NCBI GenBank assembly: GCA_034401135.1
Contig: JAWZSP010000003.1
Location: 744,001 to 808,000 of the forward strand
Direction of reading: 5' to 3'
Origin: Volutella citrinella
Taxonomy: Eukaryota; Ascomycota; Sordariomycetes; Hypocreales; Nectriaceae
DNA length: 64,000 nt
The translations under genes were made by a program, and so were the position numbers. The notes beneath the pieces are model-generated. The model was not told where the DNA came from, searched no databases, and saw only the letters and a list, made by a program, of their open reading frames with translations. Each line of letters opens with the position of its first letter. Positions within the stretch are counted from its first letter, which is position 1. Of the stretch, positions 43,544-55,868 are shown in pieces.

Positions 43544-46120
43544 ATGTCCCGAGCCATGCAGCACGTTCTCGATACACCATCGGCAGTCCAACACGGGAAT
43601 GGCTTTGCGCCCACGCCTCCCATCCTAGACCCTCAGCCCATCATCAACGGCCAGCCACAGACGCAGGCACATCTCCAGACGCCGACTCAGGCTCAGACGC
43701 AGTTGCATACACATTCGCATATATCGGCGCAGCCTCTGCCACCAGATCCATATTCGCATTCACTCTCACAGACACAGCCGCGACCCCTGAAGCAGCATCA
43801 TGTTCAGCTAAAGCGGCCTTTCCATCCCCCTGCTCGCCACTACCCGGAGAGCGAGAGCCCTGAGACCGACCCGTTGGGTCATGGCCGAGCACTCACGCCT
43901 GCTCTCTCCCTTCCGCGATCACCACATCACCAAATGGAGATTATCACGCCCCAGGACTACCAGAACAACGCCCGCAAGCGACAACGCCGCAGCCTGAGGC
44001 CCTGTGACGCCTGCCGCAAGCGCAAGACGCGCTGCGTCACCAAAGACGGCGACGGGGACTGCGTACACTGCCAGCTCCGGGCCACTCCGTGTACCTTTAA
44101 TCACGACCCCCCCGAGCGCCAGGCCACGGCCGCGGGTAGCATCGCGGGCAGCGGAGCCGCACCATCCCTCCAGCACCACAGCAGCAGTGATGAGCCGCCC
44201 CCCATCGTCCAAGACGACTCAGCCGTGGCATCTCAGGTCCACAGCCAAAGCCGCAGCATCAGCCGCGGCCGCAAGGGGTCTCCGGACGAATCCCGCAACG
44301 TCGTGTCCGAGACTCCCTCCGCCCAGTCCTTCCTTTCCCCCGCCGAAACCCGTGCGTCCGCGGATAGCTCTAGTACGCGGCAGCCGCCGTTGCACCCGCC
44401 GGGGAGCGGCATCATCGTCCCGGAGCTGCGGACTATCGAGGACACACTCGGCCTGTCGACGTGGCGCTTCGCCGAGCTGTACGGCCTTGGGAGCGACATG
44501 GAGCCTATCTTGATGCGCCATCGGCCCTACGATGGGACCACTCACGAGTTCAGTCTCGAGACACACGCGATCCGTAGGGTGCTAGAGCGTGACGACGGCC
44601 AGGAATACCCGCTAACGTTCCACATGGCCGCCGACGAAAAGGCCGTCGACGGCGATCCCACGTATAGCATGGTGGACGCCATCGAAGCCTGCGTGAGGCC
44701 ATACGGACCGGGCCTCGTCGAGCTGTTCTGGAGGCACGTCCAGCCGTGCTACCCCATCCTCTCCAAAGAGGCATTCATTCTCGCTTACAACCAATCCTAC
44801 CGGAGCATCCCGGCCGCCCTTCTCGGAGCCGTCTACCTCTCGGCGATCAAATGGTTCAATTACGACCCGGAGCTCTCGTTTCGCACGCCCCCGGACTCGG
44901 CAGTCATCCGCAAGATACTGCGGACCGCGCTGCCCTCATCGTATCACCGCCCGAAGCTCTGCTCCATCCAGGCCGCACTACTGCTCTTGCAGTGCCAGCC
45001 CGAAGACCCGCTAAATCCCGACCACACCTTTCAATGGGGACTGACGTGCCAGGCACTGGCCATCGGGCAGTGCCTTGGCTTGCATCTCGACGCAAGCAAC
45101 TGGACCATCCCGCAATGGGAGCGCAATGTCCGCAAGCGCCTAAGCTGGGCGCTGTACATGCAAGACCGCTGGACTGCGCTGGCTTACGGCCGCCCTGTCC
45201 ATATTCACGAGGAGGACTGGACGGTCAAGGATCTCACACCGGCTGACTTTTCAGACCAAGAGATGCCACAGGCCGACGACGAACGGCGGCCAATTTCGGC
45301 CTCGGGGATTGCGCAGTACATTCACATGGTGCAACTGACGCAGATCCTGTCCGTCGTCTACTCGGGCTTCTATACCGCCCGTTCCTGCAGGGAGCAGGAT
45401 ACAGTTGCTCTGTTCGAGAAGGCTCGCCCGCTGCTTGCGATGCTCAACAACTGGTACCAGAGCATGCCCCCCACGCTGCAGATGAATGTGATATATCAGA
45501 GGAAACTGTGTTTCCACGGATACCTCCACTTTAGCTACTACGGCGTTGTCATGACGCTACTGAGACGTTTGATACGTTCGACAGCTCTGCCGCCTCGGTG
45601 CGTCGACGACCGCGTGCTCTCCGAGATCCGCCAAATCTCTCTACAGACGGCACAGAACGCCATCAGCTTTGTCACGAGCCTCCGGCCGGACCACCTCGAA
45701 TCGTTCTGGTACTTTACGTCGCCGTACCTCTTCTCGCTCCTGGGATCCTTCACGACGCTCCTCCTTGTCACGTCCCTCTCCTCACAGGAGCGCCACTTTT
45801 GGCAGGAGACGCTTAACTCGTACCTGTGGAACCTGCGGATGATGAGCAAGAGCCACCAGCCAATGCAGTATGCGGTCAACCGACTCGAGGGCGCTATTTT
45901 GCGCGGCCTAGAGCACGCGCTGGCTGTCAACCTCCACGAACCCGTGGGCGAGAAGGTCAGCCCAATGCCGGCCAGCTACACGACGGGCGACGTCTACGAG
46001 TATACCGACTTTGGCGACTGGGATCTAGCGGCGGCGGCGGGGAATGGGTCCTATGACCTGCTCAATGGTTTAGCGATGCAGCCAGAATCGATTATTCCAC
46101 GAAACGATTTGGCGCCTTGA
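43544..46120 (+). CDS. Zn2Cys6 transcription factor, TamA/Dal81-like, 858 aa
   Basis: Single exon, ATG at 43544. The N-terminal 140 residues are rich in Gln, His, Pro and Thr. The binuclear zinc cluster begins at Cys154 (CDACRKRKTRC, then CVHCQLRATPC) and is preceded by a basic stretch KRQRRS. A Ser-rich linker leads to IEDTLGLSTWRFAELYG and then the fungal transcription factor middle-homology region from about residue 385 (VELFWRHVQPCYPILSKEAF) to beyond 600 (RLSWALYMQDRWTALAYGRP). The zinc-cluster context and the EDTLGLS segment resemble TamA/Dal81, co-activators of nitrogen-catabolic genes, so that is the suggested group, at moderate confidence. It acts in the nucleus. The long gene-free region upstream could carry complex regulation. 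The sugar transporter downstream is a possible but unproven target. Confidence 0.88.
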   Translation: MSRAMQHVLDTPSAVQHGNGFAPTPPILDPQPIINGQPQTQAHLQTPTQAQTQLHTHSHISAQPLPPDPYSHSLSQTQPRPLKQHHVQLKRPFHPPARHYPESESPETDPLGHGRALTPALSLPRSPHHQMEIITPQDYQNNARKRQRRSLRPCDACRKRKTRCVTKDGDGDCVHCQLRATPCTFNHDPPERQATAAGSIAGSGAAPSLQHHSSSDEPPPIVQDDSAVASQVHSQSRSISRGRKGSPDESRNVVSETPSAQSFLSPAETRASADSSSTRQPPLHPPGSGIIVPELRTIEDTLGLSTWRFAELYGLGSDMEPILMRHRPYDGTTHEFSLETHAIRRVLERDDGQEYPLTFHMAADEKAVDGDPTYSMVDAIEACVRPYGPGLVELFWRHVQPCYPILSKEAFILAYNQSYRSIPAALLGAVYLSAIKWFNYDPELSFRTPPDSAVIRKILRTALPSSYHRPKLCSIQAALLLLQCQPEDPLNPDHTFQWGLTCQALAIGQCLGLHLDASNWTIPQWERNVRKRLSWALYMQDRWTALAYGRPVHIHEEDWTVKDLTPADFSDQEMPQADDERRPISASGIAQYIHMVQLTQILSVVYSGFYTARSCREQDTVALFEKARPLLAMLNNWYQSMPPTLQMNVIYQRKLCFHGYLHFSYYGVVMTLLRRLIRSTALPPRCVDDRVLSEIRQISLQTAQNAISFVTSLRPDHLESFWYFTSPYLFSLLGSFTTLLLVTSLSSQERHFWQETLNSYLWNLRMMSKSHQPMQYAVNRLEGAILRGLEHALAVNLHEPVGEKVSPMPASYTTGDVYEYTDFGDWDLAAAAGNGSYDLLNGLAMQPESIIPRNDLAP

Positions 46121-48489
46121 GCGGCGAAAGAGGACTGGCCGTTTCGAACTTGTCGCTTTACCCCTGCTTGCGCGCGCGCAGGTATCATCTCATTTAAACC
46201 TCTCTGCATATCATTTGGTGTAGGTGCAGCTAGGGATTGCCACGGGCGAGACCACTCTCCCACCGGATGTCGCCCAGGCTGGGAACTGCGAAAAAAGGGG
46301 ACGCCAGGACGGGGTCGGTAGGTCTGGCGGCGGGTGCGCTACGATTACGAGGGAAACACGCACACCCAATAAATTGAAACTCGATGGCGTCAGCTGCAAA
46401 TGACAATTTGACGGAGGCCCGAAGAAGCAAGCAGCAGTTGGCGGCCCGATCCCAGCTAATGCTGGCATCTGTCTGGGCGCAAGTGAGAGGGAGTGAGCCG
46501 GCAAGGGACGAAGCAAGCACGCGAGTCGCGGTTGATCAATCAGACGGAGTTGGGCCCAAGGGCGACGTCGACGCGGAAGGACGCCAAGCCAATGAAAGCC
46601 AGCGGCGACTCAACCCCCCACCCTTGCTGTGGCCTTGATGGCTGGGAGATGGGGCAGTATGTCACTGCCACTGCCGGAGACAGAGGCACACCAACGCATC
46701 TCTCGAACGGCCGCTTTGGTTCTGGGCCGCCACTGCTGTCAAGACTCAAGCATCGCTGGCGGGCGCGCTATGGCGGGAAACCCGGCACCCCTTCCCCAAT
46801 TGGTGCCCTGTGATGGGGTCGGATCCGCGAGCCCTTACGCGGAGCCGATCGCAGTGAAGAATCAGTTAGACGCCCGATGGGATAGTGAGACATCGCTTAG
46901 CCAGAAGGCCCACGACAGCCACACAAACCGGCGACCAACGACAGGAGGCAAGCAGGAGAAGCCAGGGTCTTGTCGAGGGGTCCTGCCCGGGAAACGCCGG
47001 AGAAATTTCGAGCGCAGTCGTCGGCGGTTTGTGTGTGGAGAGCCAGAGATGATGGCGGCAGGGAGGGGGGGCAGTGTTTCGAGGGCGTCGACGGGTGGCG
47101 GCGATCAGTTGATTGGTGCCCAAAGAGCCCAGCAGGGCCGGCTCAGGATGAGCATGGGAACGCAGGGAACGCAGCTCGTGCTCAAGCCGTTGTATGTAGG
47201 TCCTTGGGTCCTTCCCAACGTGGCTGCTTGTGCCGTCCGAAACCAATCCTAATTCAACCCCATCCCCTCTAAATGGAACGAAAATGTGGACGCCCATGAC
47301 GCGTGGGCGTGAGAGGCAGAGTGCTGATTGATTCCCTCGTGTTGTGTCTGCCGTTTGTCTCTTCGTAGTGCTAGGGACTTGCGGAACCTGGCGCGCTTAG
47401 CGCTCCGCCGCGGAAAGGTGCAACGCCTCTCGCAGCCATTCGAACATTCGAGACTGGGTTCCCCGTCGGACCAACGTTGTGTAGATCGCGTCAAGGGCGT
47501 TCAGGGGTGGGAGGGAAGGGACTGGGGTGGGAGGGATCGTGAGAAAAAGTGCTGGGGTCGTCGCCGCATGATATACTTGGGCCGCAACACCATCAAACGG
47601 TTCCCTTCAGGCGAAAAGATCATCCCCGCGGCATCTCTTGCTTGTCCGGCTCCCCCAGTCACTGCATTTCCAGACACGGGAGAAGACGAGAGCGACGGCT
47701 GGATCGCCTCGGCGCCCTGGGACGCACTACGGAGCTGCCCCAAGTCTTCGTACCCGCCGCCATGCTCATGGCGTCGCCTCGGCACGGCGTTCCCCAAGCG
47801 GCATGGCGCACCAGGCGTGGAGCTTTCAATTTCACGCAAGCTTTGGGGGTCCCCGCCCAAATAGACTTTGGTCGCCTCTGGGCGTCTGGGATGCCGTGGG
47901 ACGGACGGTGGATCATTTGAGAGAAGAAGGAAAGAAAAAAAACGGTGGAATAATTTGTGGTGTGGTTTCTGTGGTGGTGTGTGTGGGTGGATGCGCGTGT
48001 TGGTGGGTGTTGGCTGACGGGAAGCTTCTCAACGTCCAAAACTTGGCATGTCCCGGGTGTGCTCTGTGCTCCTCGACCTTGTCTCCTTGCCTTGCCTTGC
48101 CTTGACCCTCCCCCAACCACACGGACCGGTCTCGGGTGCTTGGCGCCTCCAGAGTGCCACACAACCCGGGCGTAGGTAGATGCAAGAGCATGGAGTCTTT
48201 GAGAGAGTAGCAGACGTGTCACTCTCATCACGGCACCCCCTGCCGAAACTCTATTCTGTTGGAGGACGACGAGGAGGAAGAAGAGGCCGGATCTACATGG
48301 CACTATCATGTTGGCGGGACTTGGCCCTTTATGGTCTGATGAGGCAATGTGCCTGCTGGTCATTGATTCGGAAACTAGAAGAGTAAGACGGGCTCGCGGT
48401 GGCAACTCTCGGCCCCGAAGAGGGGTCAGAGCTCCTGCTTAGCTCTCCCGTGAAGCTCAAAGCTCCCCAAGCTCTGTAATACATCAATC
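46121..48489. other. 2.4 kb intergenic region
   Basis: This separates the zinc-cluster regulator from the sugar transporter. The longest frames (207 and 248 codons) overlap on opposite strands and show no family features. A CCTTG repeat near 48089-48105 and CT-rich stretches suit a promoter. No gene is supported. Confidence 0.4.
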
Positions 48490-50261
48490 ATGGCCGGGTT
48501 GAAGCGGTTGAAATACCCTTATGTCTGGCTCTTCAGCAGCTTTGCCGCCCTGGGAGCCTGGCTGTACGGCTACGACGGCGTGTACTTCAACGGCGTGTCA
48601 ACGCTCGGTGAGTCTCTACTCTAGGCACATCTTGACCCCGTCACTCGTCTCTCTCGAAGCCCATTCTCGCCCAGTACAACCAGCTGGGGGAGGGCCGGGG
48701 ACTTCCCGCGGGAACTGACCGCATTGGCAAAGATGTATTCCAAAGACACTTTGGAGATCCAACTGGAGATGGGGGCTACCGCATCAGACCGGCCAAGCTC
48801 GCCGTCATGACAGCCATGATCAATGTTGGCGAGCTGGTCGGGTCTCTAGCGGCGGCCCCCTTTAACGACGCCTTTGGCCGCAAGGGTGTCTTCTTGATCG
48901 GCACGGTGACCATCACGGCCGGCGTGGGCATGCAGCTCTCGACGACCTCGAGCGAAACCCTCATCACGGCCGGCCGAGCTGTCCTGGGCTTTGGCGTAGG
49001 CTGCTTTTCCGCAACCTCGCCGCTGTACATTGGGGTAGGAAAGCCCCCGAGTTATCCCACTTGACGCCCGAGTTGATGGTGTTGTGCTGTGCTGACTGGC
49101 GTAACCCTTGCTTAGGAGATTGCACCCGAAAGCCTTCGCACCCCCCTTTTGATGTCGTGGCAACTCACGCTGTCCGTCTCCCAGATCGTTGCGGCAGCAA
49201 TCAACCGCGGAGTAGTCAACATCGACACCCCCTTTGCGTACCGCTTCCCCATCGGCTTCCAGCTCATCTTCCCCTTCATCATCGCCGTCGGGATATGGTG
49301 GGTGCCCGAGTCCCCCCGATGGCTTCTCCGCCGCGGCCGTCGCGAGGATGCCCTCAAGGCGCTGAAGCTCCTCCACCGCGAGGACAAGACATACAACCCG
49401 AAGCCCGTCATGGAGGTCATCCAGGAGGACCTGGAGCAGGAGAAGGCGGGCACCGAGGGCTCGGCGTGGATGCAACTGGTGACGGACCCCGTGGAGCGCC
49501 GCAAGGTTGTGTATAGTGCCGGCGCGCTCGTTGCGCAGCAGATCAACGGCATCCAGTGGTTCTACTACTTTGGGACCGTCTTCTCGCAGGCCATCGGGCT
49601 GCGGGACCCGTTCCTGATGACGCTGATTGTCTTCATCATCCAAGTCTTTGTCGTCCTGGCGGCGGTGCTGACGAGCAACAAGCTGCCGCGACGCCCGCTC
49701 CTGATTATCACGACGGGCATCATGACGGCGTCGATATTTGCGGTGGGCTGTCTGGGCATCCCTGGCGGCGAGATATCAGAGACGATGGGCAAGGCCATCA
49801 TCTCCTTTGTTATTATCGAGATTGTGGCCTTCAACTTTGCCTGGGGCCCTCTTGGCTGGACCATTGTGCGTCACCTCCTCCCCCAAACTTCTAGAGCACA
49901 GAGCTAACTTGAACACCAGGCATCCGAGATGGCCGTCGGACGAAACCGCAACAAAATCTACGCCGTCGCCGTCGCCCTGTTCTGGACCACGGTCTGGCTC
50001 ACCGTCTTCACGCTGCCCTACCTCTACTACACGGCCGAACTGGGACCCAAGACTGGTTTCATATACACGGGCCTGTGCGGCGTCACCATGACCTACGTCT
50101 ACTTTTGCGTCGGCGAAGTAAACGGCCGGAGCATGGAGGAGATTAACGGCTTCTTCCGCGACGGCATCCCGGCGAGGCACTGGAAGAGACAGCCTCGCAG
50201 AGGGGAAAAGGAGCGGGCGGCGTCGGAGGATACACAGAATACGATGCTGGTCAACGACTAG
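48490..50261 (+). CDS. MFS sugar transporter (SP family), 503 aa
   Basis: The ATG is at 48490. Exons are 48490-48607, 48733-49034, 49116-49865 and 49920-50261 (introns 125, 81 and 54 bases). Twelve membrane segments are expected. Sugar-porter marks are WLYGYDGVYFNGV in helix 1, NDAFGRKGVFLIG after helix 2, the PESPRWLLRRGRREDAL signature after helix 6, QQINGIQWFYYFGTVF in helix 7, and NFAWGPLGWTI..SEMAV near helix 10. The tail is charged and Gly/Glu/Arg-rich. It imports a hexose, pentose, disaccharide or related sugar at the plasma membrane; the substrate cannot be set from sequence. One family mark is altered: the usual GRR of the first loop is GRK. It lies 2.4 kb downstream of the zinc-cluster regulator on the same strand. 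Confidence 0.93.
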
Positions 50262-50976
50262 TGGCTGGATGTTGGAGTCTTATAGGCAAAGGTTCTGGAA
50301 TCTCGTCCAAGTTACGAATTGCCGTTCTGGGCAGCAACAGTGCATTGCAGCCAGCGAATGACGATGCTGCTCTGGGTTAATGTGGGCTACTGGGAGATTC
50401 GACAACGTCCAACACTCGTCGACCACGAGTGGTTGCGGCAATCAACTGATTAGCCTGGGCCCCCTTTCAATCAACTACTTGTTGCCAGGGCATTCCGCGT
50501 CGGCTGGCCCAGCTTTCTACACGTTTTCCTGCCTGCAGGTTACGTAGCCTGACATAATAAATCAAAATACCAAGCACAGGCCACTGGGACCTGAGCAGAC
50601 GTGAATGTATGAGGTGGTTCATGTATACTGTCAACTAATCCAAGGCAAAGTCACTGAATTGATTCCAACTTGGAAAAATGTCTGTTTCGAACGAAAGCAA
50701 GCCTCCAACGCCGATGAATGATCATGCTGTCTATGCAAATGCACCCCAAGGCCAATCGCTTGTCCCACATTCCAAGTTCCATAACTCCTCCTAGTTCTGA
50801 AAGACTTCTTCCAAGAAATATGTATGCTCCTATCCGTGTTTTTCGGTGTAGCCCTCGCGGGCCTCATCCGTGTAATCCGTGTACATATATAGGTGTGCCC
50901 TTGGTGTCAAGAGTAGGAACGAGTCGCTCCCTTGTATTGCTTCGACGCAGTGCAAGCCTAGACTCGGCATGCGGAC
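50262..50976. other. Intergenic stretch after the sugar transporter
   Basis: This contains the 3' flank of the transporter. No gene, RNA or repeat was recognised. Confidence 0.4.
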
Positions 50977-51483
50977 CTACATCCTGAAGCCGAATCCAAG
51001 ATCAGTCATCTGAGCATCAGGAGGGAGCTGCGGCACATGGTCCGCTTCTCCAAAGAGCGGTTCCAGCGGCTCGACGTCGTACGTCAACGTCGCCGTGCTC
51101 ACTGACCGACCCACGCCCAGATGCTGCTTCGTAAATCGTAGAGGGTACCCGGGGCTGCCCATCCACGTATTGCATTTCCGTGGGTTCTTGTATGGTGACG
51201 TTTTCGACTCGTCGCTCGGGGGCTTGCCCTGGCTTTGCTGCTGTGCCGCTTCTGCGGGGTTTGCGAGACTGGTGGTCTGATGTTGCCCATTATTTGTAGT
51301 CGGTCTGCATAGCATGGAGGGATCGACCGTCTGCTCCGTTTGAGGCGGAGTAGGCCTCCTGTAGTAGCGAGGACGTGCTATGGCTTGCGGACTGCCTCGG
51401 CGTTGCAGTGCGGGATTCGGGTGCGATCGAGGTATCTCGCCGGCTTGGAGTCGTGGGATGCGGTGAGGAGCTGGGATGTACAT
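50977..51483 (-). CDS. Possible Pro/Gln-rich hypothetical protein, 168 aa
   Basis: A minus-strand frame with ATG at 51483 would encode a disordered protein rich in Pro, Gln, Arg, Ser and Thr. Its more ordered-looking acidic C-terminus reads EPLFGEADHVPQLPPDAQ. No domain or signal peptide is seen. The frame extends upstream to 51573 without an ATG. Codon use is less GC3-biased than in the sure genes, so it may be chance. It is listed because the frame is long and not an antisense shadow of a known gene. Confidence 0.25.
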   Translation of the reverse strand: MYIPAPHRIPRLQAGEIPRSHPNPALQRRGSPQAIARPRYYRRPTPPQTEQTVDPSMLCRPTTNNGQHQTTSLANPAEAAQQQSQGKPPSDESKTSPYKNPRKCNTWMGSPGYPLRFTKQHLGVGRSVSTATLTYDVEPLEPLFGEADHVPQLPPDAQMTDLGFGFRM

Positions 51484-51968
51484 TATGGAACAAAGGATAT
51501 TGTAGGCTATAGGGTAGCACGATGTGGTGAGTTTCAGTTCAAGTGTTTCGTCGTTCTGCGAGAGTGGATGCAACGCGAGACGGATCTCATCCTGCAGAGT
51601 GAGGCGTTCGCTGGTTTATCACATGCATCCGATCCCATGAACATGAAGCATCAGAAGAGGGGTTCGTTTCATCGAGCCAAAAACATCTTGTTGCCCTGGT
51701 GAACAGCTACTGTGATCACAAGACGGCGTCACCAAAAATGGCCCTTTTCTTTGTCCTGGCCCGGCCGTGCGGCGTTGGCCCGATGACGCCCATACCAGCG
51801 AGTGCCCGGAATAGAACATGAACAGCAAAGGCGCTTGGACGACTATGGTCTGTGCCTGTTCGTGCACTGGCGTCGTGGCGGACTAAATATGGATGAGGCG
51901 TAAGGACAATATGCCATTGATTGATCTCGTAATCTAGTAGGTGCTGCCAAGAGCTGTCTGAGTATGGC
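51484..51968. other. Intergenic stretch, 3' flank of the sulfotransferase-like gene
   Basis: This is about 480 bases between the doubtful hypothetical frame and the 3' end of the sulfotransferase-like gene. Only short frames with no recognisable features were seen. Confidence 0.4.
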
Positions 51969-53030
51969 CTACATTATTTGCTTCCATCGCATGTACACTC
52001 CCACAGAGACTCCAATGACGGCCACGAGAGTGATGCCCAGTTTCCTCATTGCGGGCTTTCCAAACTCCAAGGCCATGCTCTGCTCCCTCTCGACCCAGCC
52101 CTTTGATCTCGTGTTGATATGGGGGAACGGCTCATCCGGGACCTCCTTGCCCAGGAACTTGCACAGGGGCTCCCAGCCGTCCTCGACGGACCATTCGAGA
52201 AGCTGCTCTGGGGGCACCAGGCCGCGGATCATGTTGCAGTGTTCTGGACCACGTTAGAATCTCCTATTCCATCGGCTGATGGGGACTGGTATCTGTGAGA
52301 CTCACCCTCGTATGTCAACTTCCCCCGTCGTCGCACACCGTCGACGAAGCCGCCCCTCGTGTCCAAGCAGCGGAAAAAACCGGGCCACATGATGCGCGTG
52401 AAGCTATGGAAGGCCCAGAACATGGTGGCATCACACCAGCTCAGGTAGTAAAAGAACGGCCTGCGGGCCGCTTGGAGGATCGAGCTCTCCATGCTGCTCA
52501 TCCACGCGTCCCTGTCGCGTCTCGTGTTGAGCACCACCTTGGCATTCGGGTACGCCCTGATCATCTCGACGGCGAAAACACTAGCCGGGGCGTCCGTGAC
52601 GGCTGTGTATTCGCCCATGATGGCGTCAAGGTCTGCTGCCGTGATGGGACCCAGGTCTGGCCGGTCGTTGAAGAACTTGCGGCGGCCTAGACGGGCCCAC
52701 TTCTCGCCCTGGAAGGGCTTCGCAAACATCATGTCCCAGCCGTGGAGGGTGTTGTAACCGAGTCGGTTGAGGCCAGCCTGGAGAGACTCTGTCCCGGAGC
52801 GAGGCGGACCAGGGCAGATGACCTGCATCGGCGCGGTGCGTGTCTGGGGCGGCGCATCGGGGAGCCGGTAGACGTAGTTTTCGAGGAAGTACCACCAAGG
52901 ACCTGTGAGAACCATGTTCGCAAGAAGCGTCAAGATGATGTTGACTGATGGGCGTCCTAGATGGAGTGAAGCGGAGGGGATTGACTGCCTTTATGTGTGA
53001 CGCCATGTACTCACATTCGACGGTTGGCAT
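51969..53030 (-). CDS. Sulfotransferase-like P-loop protein with C-terminal membrane anchor, 309 aa
   Basis: The start is the ATG at 53030-53028 in a 16-base first exon (53030-53015). Exon 2 is 52944-52306 and exon 3 is 52243-51969, with introns of 70 and 62 bases. Residues 40-60 carry the PAPS-loop-like motif CPGPPRSGTESLQAGLNRLG. NTRRDRDAWMSSM near residue 150 matches the second PAPS-binding element, and WCDATMFWAFHSF follows. The N-terminus is hydrophobic (FNIILTLLANMVLTGPWW) and a C-terminal segment (ITLVAVIGVSVGVYMRW) looks like a membrane anchor. The group (Sulfotransfer_4-like) is large in fungi and rarely characterised; sulfate transfer to a small molecule is assumed from the fold. 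The tiny exon is preferred because it supplies the only in-phase ATG upstream of the conserved part. Confidence 0.82.
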
Positions 53031-55868
53031 GCATCACACGTCACTTCCGGGTCCGAGCAGTCCCAAAGCGGCACAGCCACGCGGTGACATTTATGCGTAG
53101 TCTCGGCGCTGATCTTTTGCGACTTTGGTTTGCGAAGATCCTATGCGTTGGATATTTGGTTGTGAATGGCCCACGTTCGGACCATCGCCCATCCTGACTC
53201 AGCTGACGGCGATCTCGGGCCATCGGCTTCCCCCACAATGATGCCAGAATGTATCCGTGGGCGGTGTCGACAGGGATGGGATGCAATTGGGGTTTGTCTT
53301 CGTTTCGAATTCGGGGCTGGGCTGAATGCGAGGGGAGACCGAGACGCAACCGGAAATAACGTGGCTATCGCCGTCACCCAGAAGCAGAGGCCGCATTGGT
53401 TCGAAAGCCCGGCGGACAGGCTCGAGTGGAGAAGACCATCGGACTGGGCTCGCTTCTGCACTCCGCAAGTTGGGGAGAGTGTTTGGGATATATATCAGAG
53501 AGGCCGAAGGATTCGATGCATTATTGTATCTACAGGGATGGGCCTCACATCACGTTGCGGGCGCTGGAATGCAAAAATGGGAACTAATGATGCAGATTTT
53601 GCGACTAAAGGCCCTGACAGTGTTGAACTTGGTGGTGTGGAGATGTCCCGCAGCTGTGAACTGCATGGAAGACGGGAATCACGATGCGCCTACGTATTGG
53701 CTAATATTCTAGAAGCCCTGATCTGTGAACCAAGGGGGCGGTGCCGTCAATGGTGTGTTTCTGCTGAATGATGAGGCTCGGACTGTGACTGAAGCTACTG
53801 ACAGCCTGGAAATAGAAAATCAAAGTGTATTGAAGTCCATCCAGTCTCCATAGGGGTGTTTTTGAGATGGGGTAAGGCATGTATACGGCCGAAGGGTAGG
53901 CAGGCCAGTACATTTAGTCTCGGTAAACAATGATATGAGGGTAGTCAAAGCTGATGCCGTTGGGCCGCTGCAGTACTCCAAGTCTTGGCTGAAACACTCG
54001 CAACTGTCACCTGCACCAGTGGCCCATGATGAGCAGCTAGGAGAGGTGTTCCTGCACAGAGGTTAGAGCAACCAGTGACGGAACTCGGAAACAGCCAAAA
54101 CAAGCAATGGAACATTGAAGCCGGCTGGTCTTGCGGTCGGATTCTCATGTCAATGTTGGAGGACGGGGAGAGGTCAACACGGTCGATGAGCTTACTAGAC
54201 TCCCGCAGAATTGGGCGGTGGATCGACTAGTAAAACCGACTCCATAACAACCAACCTTATGAGTTTGATTTCAACGGCGGCGTTGTGCGAGCTGCTGAGG
54301 TGAGTAGCCTGGTCCAAGATACGACCAAAGAGTACGTAACAAGATCATTGACCCAGCCCCAGCAGCGCTCGAGGGAGCATCAAGCCAGACACCCGTGGGT
54401 GTACCCAGCATGCAGCTCCATGGCATCCGCAAGTCAACCATCTCTCGCTCTTTATTTCCGCATCTCCGACATGAATCGTAAAGCCTGGCATCGACTCCAC
54501 ACCCAACTGCACAAACCCCCACTCAGCAACGACACAAGCTCTGACGGCAGTACCAGCTACGGAGGAGTTGGTCATACTCGGACAAATCGTCGAGGCCAGT
54601 ATCGAGACAGATAAGACTGCATGCACAAGCAGTTCTCCGCATCTAGAGGCCAGGGCTAAGCTAGCAACCCAGCGATGACACGCCTCGGAGGACTCCGGTT
54701 GCGGCCGGCCGGCCTGGGGACAGGCTCCATGAATCCATGACTCGATGAGAGAATTAACAAAAGACCGGTGGCTACGATCTGCCACTGGACCTCGGGTAAT
54801 TATCAGACAGCACTCACAAATTCGGGTGATCTGGGGGAAAAAAGTGCTATCGCGCAGACGGGGTTATGCACGAGCATCGCATCTGGTTAAACAAAGAGGA
54901 TCTGCGATAAGGCTCTGCCTCCAGTCGATGCGGGTCATTGTCCGTTATCAACGTCGGGAGCCCTCCGGTTCCCACATCTGGCCCCGCGGCGGACGGGAAT
55001 CCACCGTCTGGGGGGGAGGGCGCTGAATAATGATTGTCGATTTGGGTTGGGAATGCTGATGCGACTATATCCCGCGCCCTCTGCGACTCCGCACGCGCAC
55101 CGCCGTCTGTCTGTCTGTCTGGGGTCGTTCCGACAACCTCAACGCCGGCACGTCGGGGCTCCACATGGACGACAAGCTGCAGAAGATAAGAAAAGACGCT
55201 CCGGCCGATGACTGCTCCACCGCTCTTCTGCATCCCCAGGAGGGTAAGCCGTTTGTGCGGACTCATGGCATGGCGGGCATGCAGCACACGTGTTGCATGC
55301 CGACAATCAGTTATCAGCGAGGGCCGATTCAGAAGCGTGGTTCGGATGCGGGGAAGACTCGACTCCCGCGCCTTTCCATGTCAAACAGTGATAGACTCTC
55401 TTATCTCGAGCCTCTGTCGAAGACGACCGGCAATTCACATGACCCATCGGCCAACCATGCCTGGTCCACTTAATATGCATGCGCTACCACCTCCGCCACA
55501 TCCCGGCTCGTCTTTCCAAGCTCCACGTCTCAAGAGCCCAGGGCAGCGGTTGCCGAAGGGCATGAACCCTTGCCGTACATATTGCCGGCCTTAAGGCTAC
55601 TAGGTAGTGGTAGCTTGCATTGCACTTGATAAGGGCCTTTGGAGAGGGGTTTCTGGAGAAGACGCTTGGTGATGATTTGAAAATCATTTTTGTTACGCAA
55701 GTGATTCTAATCTCAAAAGTACCTTGCATTATCATGTCATGGATCCAGAGTCGGTTGAATTGACCCGAATCATGACCCAACCTCCATCCGTATACGCTCG
55801 AGGGCCTAAAGCTTGGCCGAGATGTTAGGACATGGACCAGAGCACTCGAGGATACGGATCGACAGGAA
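53031..55868. other. 2.8 kb intergenic region
   Basis: This is a divergent region between the sulfotransferase-like and amino acid oxidase genes. Open frames (up to 201 codons at 53166-53771) carry no recognisable features. A short CTGT run lies near 55107-55120. No gene or RNA is supported. Confidence 0.4.
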
